A stretch of DNA of 64,000 nt from Flavobacterium sp. (GTDB lineage: Bacteria > Bacteroidota > Bacteroidia > Flavobacteriales > Flavobacteriaceae): assembly GCA_023259675.1 (NCBI GenBank), contig JALRGT010000002.1, positions 124,001-188,000 on the forward strand, given 5' to 3'. Position numbers and translations under genes: made by a program. Numbering within the stretch: position 1 is the first letter of the stretch; the number at the start of each line of letters is the position of its first letter. Positions 10,313 to 22,700 of this stretch are shown here, piece by piece. The notes beneath the pieces were generated by a model that was not told the DNA's origin, searched no databases, and saw only the letters and a list, made by a program, of their open reading frames with translations.

Positions 10313-10345
10313 AAAAAAGGTCCCGCTGCAGCGGGACCTTTTTTT
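10313..10345. terminator. Bidirectional GC-rich terminator
   Basis: A perfect palindrome GGTCCCGCTGCAGCGGGACC (10319-10338) flanked by A-run and T-run, between lgt and the convergent T9SS gene. Confidence 0.95.
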
Positions 10346-10355
10346 GTACAATATA

Positions 10356-12563
10356 TTATCTTTTCAATGTGAAATGGGATTTATATTGCTTAACCATTCC
10401 ATCCTCAGGATAGTCAACGACAAACCAATAATCGGTTGCTGGCAAGGGACGACCATTATAGGTACCATTCCAACCAGTTCCATTTGGACTAATCTCTTTC
10501 AAAAACTTACCGTATCGGTCAAAAATACGTATTCTAGAGCCCGTTTGATTTTCTAAAGTAAATATATTCCAATCATCATTGTAGCCATCATTATTAGGCG
10601 TAAAAAACCTAGGATAACCAACAACCAGAATATCACTTTTGGTTAAGGAAACACTACAACCTGTTACATCTTCAACGGTAACCGAATGGTAACCCGCCGA
10701 AACATGTTCAAAAACAGGACTATCCTGAAAAGGACCATCATCTAACTGATACAAATAATCCCCTACTCCACTAGCCGTAATAGTAATCACTTGATTTTCA
10801 GAAAAAGCTTCTGTAACAGTCCAGGTAAAATCAACCAGTGTATTCGATGGATTTACGGTAATTGATACCGAAGTCGTGATGGCACATTGTCCAGGATCTG
10901 GTGTAAAGACATAATCACTGGTCCCTAAAACGGAAGTGTCAACAGTCGACGGACTCCAAGTACCTGTTATCGAAGGATTATCTGAAGAATTGAAAGGCAA
11001 AATTGGAGGCACATCATTTTCACAAACCGATGCTGGTATAGTGGTAAAAACGGGCGGATTTAATTGATTAACGGTTATGGTTAAATTTGCAATGGTAGCA
11101 CACTGACCAGCGTCTGGCGTAAAAGTATAGGTAGTAGTTACCATATTATCCAAAGCTGGAGACCAAGTCCCCGTATAATTATTATTGGATGTTGTAGGCA
11201 AAGGAGCTAAAGGGTCACCTGGACAAATTGGAGCAACCGCAGTAAAGGTTGGGGTAACATTTGGCGTAACCGAAATCGTCATTGTTGTTGTGTTTGCACA
11301 TTGTCCGGTAGTTGGTGTAAATGTATAGGTCGTAGTTGCCGTATTGTTTACAGCGGGAGACCATGCTCCCGTTATTCCTTCGTTAGAAGTTGTTGGCAAA
11401 GCCGCTAACGCAGTTCCTGAACAAATTGGTGGAACTTGAGTAAAAGTTGGTGTTACATTTGAATTGACTGTTATGGTAACCGTAGTAGTTGCACTTGCAA
11501 CACATTCTCCCGAACTTGGAGTAAAAATATAATCAGAAGGCCCCAAAGTAGATGTATCAACTGTTGATGGATTCCAAGTACCCGTTATAGGAGTTGGATT
11601 TGAAGAGATCGATGGTAAAGTTGGCGGAGTTGCATTTTGGCAAACCGTCGTTGGCACAGTGCCAAATGTTGGCGTTGCTAATGGAATAACATCAATACTC
11701 AGCATTTGCTTGGTCGCACAAGGGAACAAAACAGGATCCGGTGTAAACTCATAAATTTCACTTATTGTATTACTTACTGTTGCCGGAGACCAAGTACCTT
11801 CTATATTATTAGGAGACTTTGGGCCTAAAACAGGCACTGTTGAAGTTCCATAACATAGAGGAGCAATAGCAGGGAAATCTGGCGTAACCGTTGATGTGCC
11901 ACAAGGAACACTACATGTAAACTCTGAACGATCACAAGGATATGTGGTATGCCAAACTTTTATAGTTACAGACTGACCTGGAGACAAACCTAACACCTGT
12001 AAATTTGTCCCGTCATTTTTATTTCCATAAATTTCAGGAGCTCCATCAACAGAATAACTATAAGTGTATAAATTAGGAAGACCCGGAGTATTCGTCCAAT
12101 CAAAAAAAACGGAAGAAGCCTTATCTGCGGGTGCTATTTGAGTTGGATCACATCTTAAAAGAAGAATCTTCGATCCATTATCAGCGAAAACATTAACATC
12201 AATTTTAGTACGGGTACTTTCAATGCCTCCTATAGTTTCACTTACATAATAAGAAGTAGTTCCCGGAAAATCAGTAGAAGGAGTTGGTGCCGATCCGTAT
12301 TGTGTACCACCTGTTGGAGAATTATACCATTTTAAAACAGCAGAGGGATCAGATGGTGTTGCCGTTAATGGCGCTGCTGTACTATTTTGACAATAATAAA
12401 TTGGTGTAGTAACAGTAGGCGGGGCAAATACCATACTTGAAATTACATTTTTAAAAAAAATGTTATCCACAACAGAATTTAAACTATTATTCGCATAACT
12501 ATTTGAATTAAATAAAATTATGACACAAAAAAGATAAGCGAATGACTTGATGATTTTTTTCAT
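10356..12563 (-). CDS. T9SS type B sorting-domain surface protein with repeats
   Basis: A 735-residue protein predicted to be exported by the Sec system and then by the type IX system. A signal peptide covers about residues 1-25 (KSFAYLFCVIILFNSNSYA). Then come an Ig-like segment with a YYCQNSTAAPL motif, five degenerate tandem modules of about 66-74 residues (pattern PTFT-x-VPPIC ... LPTTS ... GTWSPA ... YTFTP-x-GQCA ... ITV), and a SprB-like repeat. The C-terminus (about 650-735) has the gliding-motility C-terminal form FFTPNNDGYNDDWNI ... IRIFDRYGKFLKEI ... GTYNGRPLPATDYWFVVDY. The ATG at 12563 is preferred over an upstream ATG at 12590 because the signal peptide starts there. Probable adhesin or surface filament; ligand unknown. 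Confidence 0.9.
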   Translation of the reverse strand: MKKIIKSFAYLFCVIILFNSNSYANNSLNSVVDNIFFKNVISSMVFAPPTVTTPIYYCQNSTAAPLTATPSDPSAVLKWYNSPTGGTQYGSAPTPSTDFPGTTSYYVSETIGGIESTRTKIDVNVFADNGSKILLLRCDPTQIAPADKASSVFFDWTNTPGLPNLYTYSYSVDGAPEIYGNKNDGTNLQVLGLSPGQSVTIKVWHTTYPCDRSEFTCSVPCGTSTVTPDFPAIAPLCYGTSTVPVLGPKSPNNIEGTWSPATVSNTISEIYEFTPDPVLFPCATKQMLSIDVIPLATPTFGTVPTTVCQNATPPTLPSISSNPTPITGTWNPSTVDTSTLGPSDYIFTPSSGECVASATTTVTITVNSNVTPTFTQVPPICSGTALAALPTTSNEGITGAWSPAVNNTATTTYTFTPTTGQCANTTTMTISVTPNVTPTFTAVAPICPGDPLAPLPTTSNNNYTGTWSPALDNMVTTTYTFTPDAGQCATIANLTITVNQLNPPVFTTIPASVCENDVPPILPFNSSDNPSITGTWSPSTVDTSVLGTSDYVFTPDPGQCAITTSVSITVNPSNTLVDFTWTVTEAFSENQVITITASGVGDYLYQLDDGPFQDSPVFEHVSAGYHSVTVEDVTGCSVSLTKSDILVVGYPRFFTPNNDGYNDDWNIFTLENQTGSRIRIFDRYGKFLKEISPNGTGWNGTYNGRPLPATDYWFVVDYPEDGMVKQYKSHFTLKR

Positions 12564-12749
12564 TATTTGTAGGTTTAAAATTGAACTCAAGTGACCTATT
12601 CAATTATCAGTAAATATATAAAATTTGAAATTGGAATAAAATTAAAATCTTGTTTAATGTCTCTAAATACAAACCCATCCATCTATACGACACTTCAAAT
12701 AGAGCAAAAACACAAATATCCAATACCACAAATACAACCACAAAAAAAA

Positions 12750-12780
12750 AGGATTCCACTTTCGAGGAATCCTTTTTTTT
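12750..12780. terminator. Hairpin terminator after secDF
   Basis: Stem AGGATTCC (12750-12757) with GGAATCCT (12766-12773), preceded by an A-run and followed by a T-run. It lies downstream of secDF and upstream of the T9SS gene, both on the minus strand. Confidence 0.85.
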
Positions 12781-12799
12781 ATTTATAATACTTATAATA

Positions 12800-15772
12800 T
12801 TAAGCAGCTTCTTGATGTTTTTTCTCAATCAAGTTTTTATCTTCTCTAGAGATCGTATCCACTAATACCGGAGTAGCAATGAATAAAGAAGAATAGGTTC
12901 CTACCACAATACCAACTAGCATTGCAAATATAAATCCTCTGATAGATTCACCACCAAAGATGAACATAATCAACAATACTCCAATCATAGTTAATGAAGT
13001 ATTAATGGTTCTTGACATGGTTGAGTTAATCGAATTATTAACGATTTCTCCAAAAGAACCTTTTGTTTTTCCATCTAAAAATTCACGTACTCTATCAAAT
13101 ACAATCACCGTATCATTCATGGAATATCCAATAACTGTCAGAATTGCAGCGATAAAATGTTGGTCAATTTCCATTCCAAATGGCATGAACTTATAACATA
13201 AGGAGTAAATTCCCAATACAAAAATAACATCATGAGCTACAGCCGCAATCGCGCCTAAACTATATTGCCATTTTCTAAAACTAATCATTAAATACAAGAA
13301 CACAATTGCCATAGCTCCTAATACCGCCCAGTAAGCATTTGTTTTAATATCCTCTGCAACTGTTGGTCCTACTTTTGAAGCTTGCAATATTCCGTATTTT
13401 TTTCCTTCATATGCATTAACAAATTTATCATAAGTTAATCCTTCCGCATAATGTTGCTTCAAGGTTTCAAACAATAATTTATTTACTTCTTCATCGGCTT
13501 TAATACCGTGTTCCGCTACTTTATATTTAGTGGTAATCTTCAATTGATTATCATTACCAAAAACTTTAGCTTCAGCACTACCAAAAACTTTAGTCAATTC
13601 ACCTTTTACCAGTTCTGCTTCAATTGGTTTTTCAAAACGAACTTGGAAAGTTCTTCCTCCAACAAAATCCACACCTTGATCTAAACCATTTGTAGAAAGA
13701 GAGACGATACTCACTATCGTAACAACAGCAGAGAACATATACGTCCATTTTTTAATTCCCAAGAAATTAAAATGGAAATTAGTAAAGAAGTTTTTAGAAA
13801 AATTTGTCACGAATGATAATGGATTTCCTTTAAGCAAACTTCTGTCAATAAATATTCTAGCAATAAAAATAGAAGTGAATAACGAAGTTATGATACCAAT
13901 CAATAAAGTAGTAGCAAAACCTTTAATTGGTCCAGAACCAAATATAAACAATACAGCTCCAGTTAATATGTGGGTAACGTTTGCATCCACAATAGAACGC
14001 ATCGCCCCTTTCCAACTGTAAGACGCAACAACAGCCTCTTCCAGCGATTTTCCAGCTCGTAATTCTTCTTTAGCTCTTTCATATATAATGATGTTAGCAT
14101 CTACTGCAGTACCCATTGTTAATACGATACCAGCAATACCAGGCAATGTAAGTACAGCACCTAAACTAGCCAAAATTCCAAATAAGAACAATAAGTTTAC
14201 CGCCAATGCAATGTTTGCATACCAACCAGCTCTACCATAATAAACTAACATCCAAAGGGAAACTAAAAGCAACCCTACAATTGCAGATGTAGTACCATTA
14301 TCAATTGCTTCTTGACCTAAAGATGGCCCTACCACTTCTGACTGAACGATATCTGCAGCAGCCGGAAGTTTACCCGCTCTTAATACGTTAGCTAAATCTT
14401 TAGTTTCTGTCACATCAAAAGATCCAGAGATTTCAGATCTACCTCCAGATATTGGTCCGCTAGATACTCCAGGTGCAGAATATACCACATCATCCAAAAC
14501 AATAGCGATGTTTGTTTTTTGAGTATAAGCTCTACCTGTTAATTCTTCCCAAGCTTTAGCTCCTTGACCGTCCATCTGCATGGAAACTGAAGGTTTTCCT
14601 AATTGATCAAACGAATCTTTAGCATCAGTAACAACACCACCACCCATAGCGGCAACATTATCTCTATTTCCTCTTAATGCATATAATTCAACTGCATCAA
14701 TATCTTTTCCTTTAGCATCTTTAAGTGACGTTAATTTACCCCAAACAAATTTCACATAACGCAGTTCAGCAGGCAATAAAATTTTGATATCAGCTCTTTT
14801 CAAATAACCATTAACTACCGCAGTATCTTTTGGAGAGAAAAGACCTAAAACTGGTCCACCACCTTGAGCAATTATTTTATCCAATAAAGGATTGTTTCCT
14901 ATTTTAGTATCAGCCGTATCTTTAGCATCAGTCAATAAAGCGCTTAAAGAGTCTTTAACCACTACTTTAGTCTCAACTTTACTAATTTCTGTTTTCTTCA
15001 AAGCTTCATTGGCAGCCATTAAAAAGTTACCAACTTCTTCAATTTTATACGTTTCCCAGAATTCTAATTGAGCGGTACTTTGTAATAATTTTTTAATTCT
15101 GTCCACATCTTTAGCTCCCGGAAGTTCTACTAAAATTCTTCCAGACTCTCCTAATTTTTGGATGTTAGGTTGAGTTACACCAAATTTATCGATACGTTTT
15201 CTTAATACTCCAAAAGCACTTTCTACAGATTCATCAACTTTTCTTTTGATAACCTTTTGTACTTGTGCATCCGTCATCTGAAAATCAACTCCACCTTCAC
15301 CCTGCAAACTTCTGTTTGCAAAAATATCAGGAGAGGCTAATTTTACTGTTCCCTTAGAGTTTGCTTCGAATGCTTCAAAAAAGGCATCAATATAAGTTTG
15401 GTTCCCTTTTAAATTTGCAGTTGCATCAGCCAATGACTTATTAAAAACTGGATTTTTTGAATTGTTTGACAATCCTTTCAAAATGTCTTTAACCGAAATC
15501 TGAAGAATCACGTTGATTCCACCTTCTAAGTCAAGACCTTTGTTGATTTGCTTATCGCTTACTTCGTTAAAAGTAAAGTCGGTAAACCCTAAACTAAATA
15601 CTTTTTCTTTACCGATAGAATCTAAATATTTTGCTTCTCTTTCAGAGTTTCCATCAGCAAAAGATTTTGCATCATTTTTTACTTTGCTTGCGACAAAAGT
15701 GAAAGAAAGTTGGTAAATACTTACCAATGCAAATAGAATTGCGAAAAATTTAATAAGTCCTTTATTCTGCAT
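12800..15772 (-). CDS. secDF: Fused protein translocase subunit SecDF
   Basis: A 990-residue inner-membrane protein that uses the proton gradient to pull preproteins through SecYEG. SecD and SecF are joined in one chain, as is usual in Bacteroidetes. The SecD half (about 1-600) has one N-terminal membrane helix, a large periplasmic domain (with GLDLEGG near residue 80 and the AELRYVKFVWG region), and five helices from about 490. The SecF half begins near residue 650, with DFVGGRTFQVRFEKP and a second six-helix set. The essential TMAVDANIIIYERAKEE and SMNDTVIVFDRVRE signatures are both visible. Its own strong promoter lies at 15893-15923. Confidence 0.97.
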   Translation of the reverse strand: MQNKGLIKFFAILFALVSIYQLSFTFVASKVKNDAKSFADGNSEREAKYLDSIGKEKVFSLGFTDFTFNEVSDKQINKGLDLEGGINVILQISVKDILKGLSNNSKNPVFNKSLADATANLKGNQTYIDAFFEAFEANSKGTVKLASPDIFANRSLQGEGGVDFQMTDAQVQKVIKRKVDESVESAFGVLRKRIDKFGVTQPNIQKLGESGRILVELPGAKDVDRIKKLLQSTAQLEFWETYKIEEVGNFLMAANEALKKTEISKVETKVVVKDSLSALLTDAKDTADTKIGNNPLLDKIIAQGGGPVLGLFSPKDTAVVNGYLKRADIKILLPAELRYVKFVWGKLTSLKDAKGKDIDAVELYALRGNRDNVAAMGGGVVTDAKDSFDQLGKPSVSMQMDGQGAKAWEELTGRAYTQKTNIAIVLDDVVYSAPGVSSGPISGGRSEISGSFDVTETKDLANVLRAGKLPAAADIVQSEVVGPSLGQEAIDNGTTSAIVGLLLVSLWMLVYYGRAGWYANIALAVNLLFLFGILASLGAVLTLPGIAGIVLTMGTAVDANIIIYERAKEELRAGKSLEEAVVASYSWKGAMRSIVDANVTHILTGAVLFIFGSGPIKGFATTLLIGIITSLFTSIFIARIFIDRSLLKGNPLSFVTNFSKNFFTNFHFNFLGIKKWTYMFSAVVTIVSIVSLSTNGLDQGVDFVGGRTFQVRFEKPIEAELVKGELTKVFGSAEAKVFGNDNQLKITTKYKVAEHGIKADEEVNKLLFETLKQHYAEGLTYDKFVNAYEGKKYGILQASKVGPTVAEDIKTNAYWAVLGAMAIVFLYLMISFRKWQYSLGAIAAVAHDVIFVLGIYSLCYKFMPFGMEIDQHFIAAILTVIGYSMNDTVIVFDRVREFLDGKTKGSFGEIVNNSINSTMSRTINTSLTMIGVLLIMFIFGGESIRGFIFAMLVGIVVGTYSSLFIATPVLVDTISREDKNLIEKKHQEAA

Positions 15773-15892
15773 TATTACTAAAAATTAATTATTTTTTATT
15801 GTTTATTTATTTTAATCTTTTTTTCAAGGTGTTTTGATATGTTTTTGTATTAAAAATATAAAAATACTGAACCCTTAGTTTTTTAAACCGAG

Positions 15893-15923
15893 CAAATATA
15901 TAATTCTGGTTAAGATTAACCAA
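15893..15923 (-). promoter_or_regulatory. secDF promoter
   Basis: Minus strand: TTG (15921-15923), 20 nt, TATATTTG (15893-15900), a full match to the Bacteroidetes consensus. The leader to the secDF ATG is about 115 nt. Confidence 0.75.
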
Positions 15924-15950
15924 TTTATTTATGAAATAATCTCAAAAAAA

Positions 15951-15970
15951 AGACTGCAAAAGTGCAGTCT
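15951..15970 (-). terminator. mdh terminator
   Basis: Stem AGACTGCA / TGCAGTCT with loop AAAG just after the mdh stop; the minus strand continues into a T-run (15944-15950). Confidence 0.85.
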
Positions 15971-15992
15971 TATCTTTTATATGACCAATCTA

Positions 15993-16928
15993 TTAAACTA
16001 ATATTGATTTTAAAGCATCATTCATAGCACGAACAGCATCAGCACTTTTTGCAAATAACGCTTTTTCATTATCATTCAACTCAATTTCAAGTATCTCCTC
16101 AACACCATTTTTACCAATAATACAAGGCACTCCGATACAAATGTCATTTTGACCATATTCACCTTCAATATATACTGAACAAGCAATCATTTTCTTTTGA
16201 TCATTCAATATACTATCCACCAAAAAAGCCACAGAAGCTCCAGGTGCATACCATGCCGATGTACCTAGAAGACCTGTAAGAGTCGCTCCACCAACCATAG
16301 TGTCGGCAGCTACTTTTTGCAATGTCTCTTCAGATAAAAATTGCGAAATTGGTATTCCATTATAAGAGGCCAATCGTGTTAACGGAATCATAGTCGTATC
16401 ACCATGCCCACCTATAACCATTGCAGAAATATCATTTGGTGCTTTATCCAAAGCCATAGAAAGATAAGTTCTAAAACGAGAGCTATCTAAAGCCCCTCCC
16501 ATTCCAATTATTCTGTTTTTTGGTAATCCCGTCGATTTCAATGCTAAATAAGTCATGGTATCCATCGGATTAGAAACCATTACGATTATTGCTTCAGGAG
16601 AATACTTAAGAACATTTTCGACAACACTTTTTACAATGCCGGCATTAATTCCGATTAATTCTTCACGAGTCATCCCTGGCTTCCTAGGAATCCCAGAGGT
16701 AACAACAACAACATTACTTCCTGCTGTTTTAGAATAATCATTGGTTACTCCTTTTACTTTGGTATTAAATCCTGTATTGGTGGCACACTGCATAATATCC
16801 AAAGCCTTACCTTCGGCAAAACCTTCTCTAATATCCAACAATACTACTTCACTTGCAATTCCTCTATAAGAAATCACGTCTGCACAGGTTGCACCTACAT
16901 TTCCTGCTCCTACAATGGTAACTTTCAT
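15993..16928 (-). CDS. mdh: Malate dehydrogenase
   Basis: Oxidises malate to oxaloacetate with NAD in the citric acid cycle. The 311-residue protein has the Rossmann motif GAGNVGAT (residues 7-14) and the NAD-binding acidic residue in VVLLDIREG. The substrate loop carries PRKPGMTREEL, with the catalytic His in GGHGDTTMIP. It belongs to the LDH-like MDH type (MDH3) usual in Bacteroidetes rather than the E. coli type, judging by VSNPMDTMTYLALKSTGLP. A terminator follows. gyrB lies upstream in the same direction. Confidence 0.97.
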   Translation of the reverse strand: MKVTIVGAGNVGATCADVISYRGIASEVVLLDIREGFAEGKALDIMQCATNTGFNTKVKGVTNDYSKTAGSNVVVVTSGIPRKPGMTREELIGINAGIVKSVVENVLKYSPEAIIVMVSNPMDTMTYLALKSTGLPKNRIIGMGGALDSSRFRTYLSMALDKAPNDISAMVIGGHGDTTMIPLTRLASYNGIPISQFLSEETLQKVAADTMVGGATLTGLLGTSAWYAPGASVAFLVDSILNDQKKMIACSVYIEGEYGQNDICIGVPCIIGKNGVEEILEIELNDNEKALFAKSADAVRAMNDALKSILV

Positions 16929-17023
16929 ACTTTAAAGTTTATTCGGTTATATGTTAATTTCAATAATTGTTATTCAGCTAAGCTACAATTTATTGATCAA
17001 AATAACCACCGATAAAACCATTT

Positions 17024-19021
<1,998 letters not shown>

Positions 19022-19122
19022 TTATATCACTACCTAAAACGACTTTTAACCTTTTAAGTTATCAACATTTTGTTGATTTATCGCATTAAAAAACACTTAT
19101 TTTTTTCTGTGCGAATTAAAAC

Positions 19123-19153
19123 TTGACAATACTACTAACTGTTCGTATTTTTA
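19123..19153 (+). promoter_or_regulatory. Promoter of the SpoU methylase gene
   Basis: TTG (19123-19125), 20 nt, TATTTTTA (19146-19153). The ATG starts only 5 nt after the box, so the mRNA would be leaderless or nearly so. Confidence 0.55.
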
Positions 19154-19157
19154 CACC

Positions 19158-19616
19158 ATGAATGACAATTTTATAAACGAATTTTTCGGAATAGGAATAC
19201 AGAATGGTAAAACTCCTGAAAACTTAGGCGTCTTATGGAGAACTGCCCAAAACTTAGGTGCAAGTTACATTTTTACAATTGGAAACAGATATGCTAAACA
19301 AGCTTGCGACACTCATAATGCAGTAAAGTCAATCCCCTATTTCCATTACGAAACATTTGAAGATTTCTTTAAAAACATACCCAAAGGCGCTCGATTAGTT
19401 GGTGTCGAATTAGATGAAAGAGCAGAAGATTTAGAAACATTTGAGCATCCTAGACGCTGTGTTTATTTATTAGGCGCAGAAGACAATGGCCTTTCTAAAA
19501 AAGCAATTGAAAAATGTCATTTTTTAGTAAAATTCAAATCCGAAAAAAGTTTAAATGTATCAGTTGCAGGAAGCATTGTTCTTTACGACAGAGGACTGAA
19601 CAAACCCCGTTCCTAA
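19158..19616 (+). CDS. SpoU/TrmH-family RNA methyltransferase
   Basis: A 152-residue SPOUT-fold methyltransferase that probably 2'-O-methylates a tRNA or rRNA ribose. The three family motifs are present in order: motif 1 ENLGVLWRTAQNLGA, motif 2 CVYLLGAEDNGLSKKAIEKC, and motif 3 SLNVSVAGSIVLYDR, which form the trefoil knot and bind SAM. There is no N-terminal RNA-binding domain, so it resembles the short TrmL/TrmH-like types. The exact RNA target is not readable. A hairpin terminator follows. Confidence 0.88.
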   Translation: MNDNFINEFFGIGIQNGKTPENLGVLWRTAQNLGASYIFTIGNRYAKQACDTHNAVKSIPYFHYETFEDFFKNIPKGARLVGVELDERAEDLETFEHPRRCVYLLGAEDNGLSKKAIEKCHFLVKFKSEKSLNVSVAGSIVLYDRGLNKPRS

Positions 19617-19645
19617 ACTTAAAAACTAAAGCAGTTTATATAAAA

Positions 19646-19680
19646 AAGCGGATTCATACTCTTCAGTACAAATCCGCTTT
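19646..19680. terminator. Bidirectional hairpin terminator
   Basis: Stem AAAGCGGATT / AATCCGCTTT (10 bp), flanked by A and T runs, between the convergent methylase and gatB/aspS genes. Confidence 0.9.
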
Positions 19681-19703
19681 TTATTATTTATAAAATTGAA
19701 GAT

Positions 19704-22700
19704 CTATTTTCTAATAATTCGAACATTCATTTCTTCTACCTTTTTATCCGATAAAAGAGAAGGTGCTCCAAATAATAAATCTTCACTAGTTCCTGTTTTT
19801 GGGAAAGCCATCACTTCTCTAATGGATGCTTTTTTCTCTAAAATCATCATTAAACGATCAATTCCCCAAGCGATTCCTCCGTGTGGCGGTGCGCCGTATT
19901 GAAAGGCTTTGTACATCGTCCCTACACTTTTCATCATTTCCTCTTTGTTGTAACCCATATTTCTATATGTTGCTTCCAAGATTTCTGATTTATGCGCACG
20001 AACAGAACCTCCGCCAATTTCGTAACCGTTTAAAATTATATCGTATTGTTGCGCGATAATTGACCCAATTTCTTCCTCAGTACCATTCATATGTTTTTGC
20101 AAATCATAAATAGCTGGCATAGAGAACGGATTGTGTGTAAATGTCCATCTTCCTTCATCTGTTTTTTCAAACATTGGAAAATCAACCACCCAAGCCGGAC
20201 GCAATTCTTTTGGATTAATCAAGTGTAACATTCTACCCATTTCTTGACGAACCGCATCCAAAGCTTTGTTTGCCGTGGCGTAATCTGCCGCTGAGAAGAA
20301 TACAATATCCCCCACTTGTGCATTAGTAGCTTTTATAATTCCTGCCGCAATTTCTTCACCTAAAAACTTAATAATTGGCGATTGTAATTCGGCTTCATTA
20401 ACAATAATATAAGCCAATCCACCTAATCCGTGTTGTTGCGCGATAGCGGTAAGGGTTTCAATTTGCCCTTTAGACATACGTTTGTTCCCTTGCTCTTCAG
20501 CCGAAACTTTGATACATTTTACAATTCCACCTTCTTCAATAGGTTTACTGAATACTTGGAAAGTGGTATCTTTTACAATATCTGTAATATCTTGCATTTT
20601 TAAGCCATAACGTAAATCTGGTCTATCACAACCGTAGAAGTCCATCGCTTCTTTATAGGTAATCACTTCAAACGGACGTAAAATCCATTTTTTACCATAT
20701 ATCTTAATCACTATTTCATTAAACATTTTGGTGTTTAAATCTATAATTTGTTGCATACTGGCATATGCCATTTCAATGTCTAATTGCGTAAATTCTGGTT
20801 GACGATCCCCACGAGAATCCTCATCCCTAAAACAACGTGCAATTTGAAAATATTTTTCGTAACCACTTACCATCAACATTTGTTTGAACTGTTGCGGTGC
20901 TTGTGGCAACGTATAAAAGAAACCAGCTTGTTTACGGGTAGGAACAATAAATTCACGTGCTCCCTCATCGGTTCCTGCACTTAAAATTGGGGTTTCAATT
21001 TCCAAGAACTCTTCCGTATCTAAAATGTCACGAATTAATTTAATTACTTTATGACGATTTACAATAGCTCGTCTTACTTCTTCGTTTCTATGATCTAAAA
21101 ACTTGTATTGAAAACGAATCGCTTCGTTTGTTTTTGCCGCTCTTTTAATTTCAAATGGCAATGTTTTAGACAAGTTTAATATCTCTAATTCTGAAGTTTC
21201 CAATTCAATTTTACCGGTACGCAATCCTGCATTGTAATCATCTTCCTTACGGCCAACAACGATTCCTTTAACCGCAATTACCGATTCCGGTTTTAATTTC
21301 ACTAACTCATCAATATTAGGAAATGATTCTCTACTGATACGGATTTGAAAAATTTCATAACTTGAATCACGCAAATCGATAAACATTAACTCACCGTGGT
21401 CACGAACACTCGCTACCCAGCCAGACAATAGCACTTCTTCCCCAACGTTTTCTTCTGATAATTGTGAAATTTTGTGCGTTCTATACGTATCTTTTATGAT
21501 AATAGGAATTTCAGGAAGCGTTTCTTCTTGACTTTCTTTTTGCTCTGCAACAGTTGCTGCCGAAACCTTTTTAGCCGCTTGCTCCTTTTCTAAAACGGCA
21601 GCAGCACCTAATTTGTCTAAAATAATTTGACGAATCACTTTACCGTTCGCCCCTTTTCCAATCACACCTAAAACCTTACCAACTAAAATACCTGCTTTTC
21701 CTTGGTCTCCATTTTTTATATCATTGGCAACCGTTTCATTTTCAGAAATTACGGTAGCAATCACATCTTGGATTTTATCTTCCGAAATAGTGTTGTCTGC
21801 GAAGTATTTATTGTAATCAAAATTTTGATCTTTTAAATAACCCGCAATTGCATTTTGAACTAAAACTGCCGTGATTTTTTCTGCTTTAAACAACACAAAG
21901 ATTGTTTCTAAATGCTCAATATTATGAATTTTAGCATAATCTTCCGCCTTTACATTGTTAGCCAAAGTTTTAGCCACAAACGAAGGGTCATTTATTTTGT
22001 TATTTAAAGTCACAAATGTTCTAGAACGTAACCCATCTGCCGTAAAAAACTTAGCGTCTTGTGGTAAAACACCACCGCCAATCAAAATAGATTCAACCGC
22101 ATAAGGTAAAGCACTAGTATCTACTTTAATCGCTTCGATTTCTGTTTTAATATTCACACAAGGCAAATCTGGCTCAGAAATAAAACGATAATCCGCTTCA
22201 AATTCTTTTTTACGCATTACTTTGGTTTGCTTTAAATCAGCATCCCACAATACCGTAGTTTGATCAGGACGAAACTCTTTATGTTCAATATAATAATTGA
22301 ACTGTTTCTCCACTTCTTCTTTTAAAGCTTCCACCATAAACTTAAACGAGTTCAAGTTTTTGATTTCCGTTCTTGGGTTTAAATCGTAATTGTGTTTTTT
22401 GCGTAAAGACACAGAAACATCTGATTTAAATTCTCCTTTTTCTAAATTCGCTTCAGAAATCCCCAAATTTTGAACAATACGCTGAATGTATTGCGCATAG
22501 GTTGAAGCATCTTCTATATTTCTAATACAAGGTTCCGTCACAATTTCAATCAATGGCACACCTGCTTTATTGAAATCGACTAACGAAATCTTCTTTTCAT
22601 GCATCAACTTTGCGGCATCCTCTTCAATATGAACCTGAGTTAGATTTACGGTAAATTGCGTACCGTCATTTCGGTAACAAGAAACATGTCCGTCAGGAAT

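Noticed and set aside
12591..12865. Three short overlapping frames on both strands between secDF and the T9SS gene.
   Set aside because: Low-complexity AT-rich DNA that includes the terminator; the frames are Lys/Ile/Asn-rich and have no family pattern.
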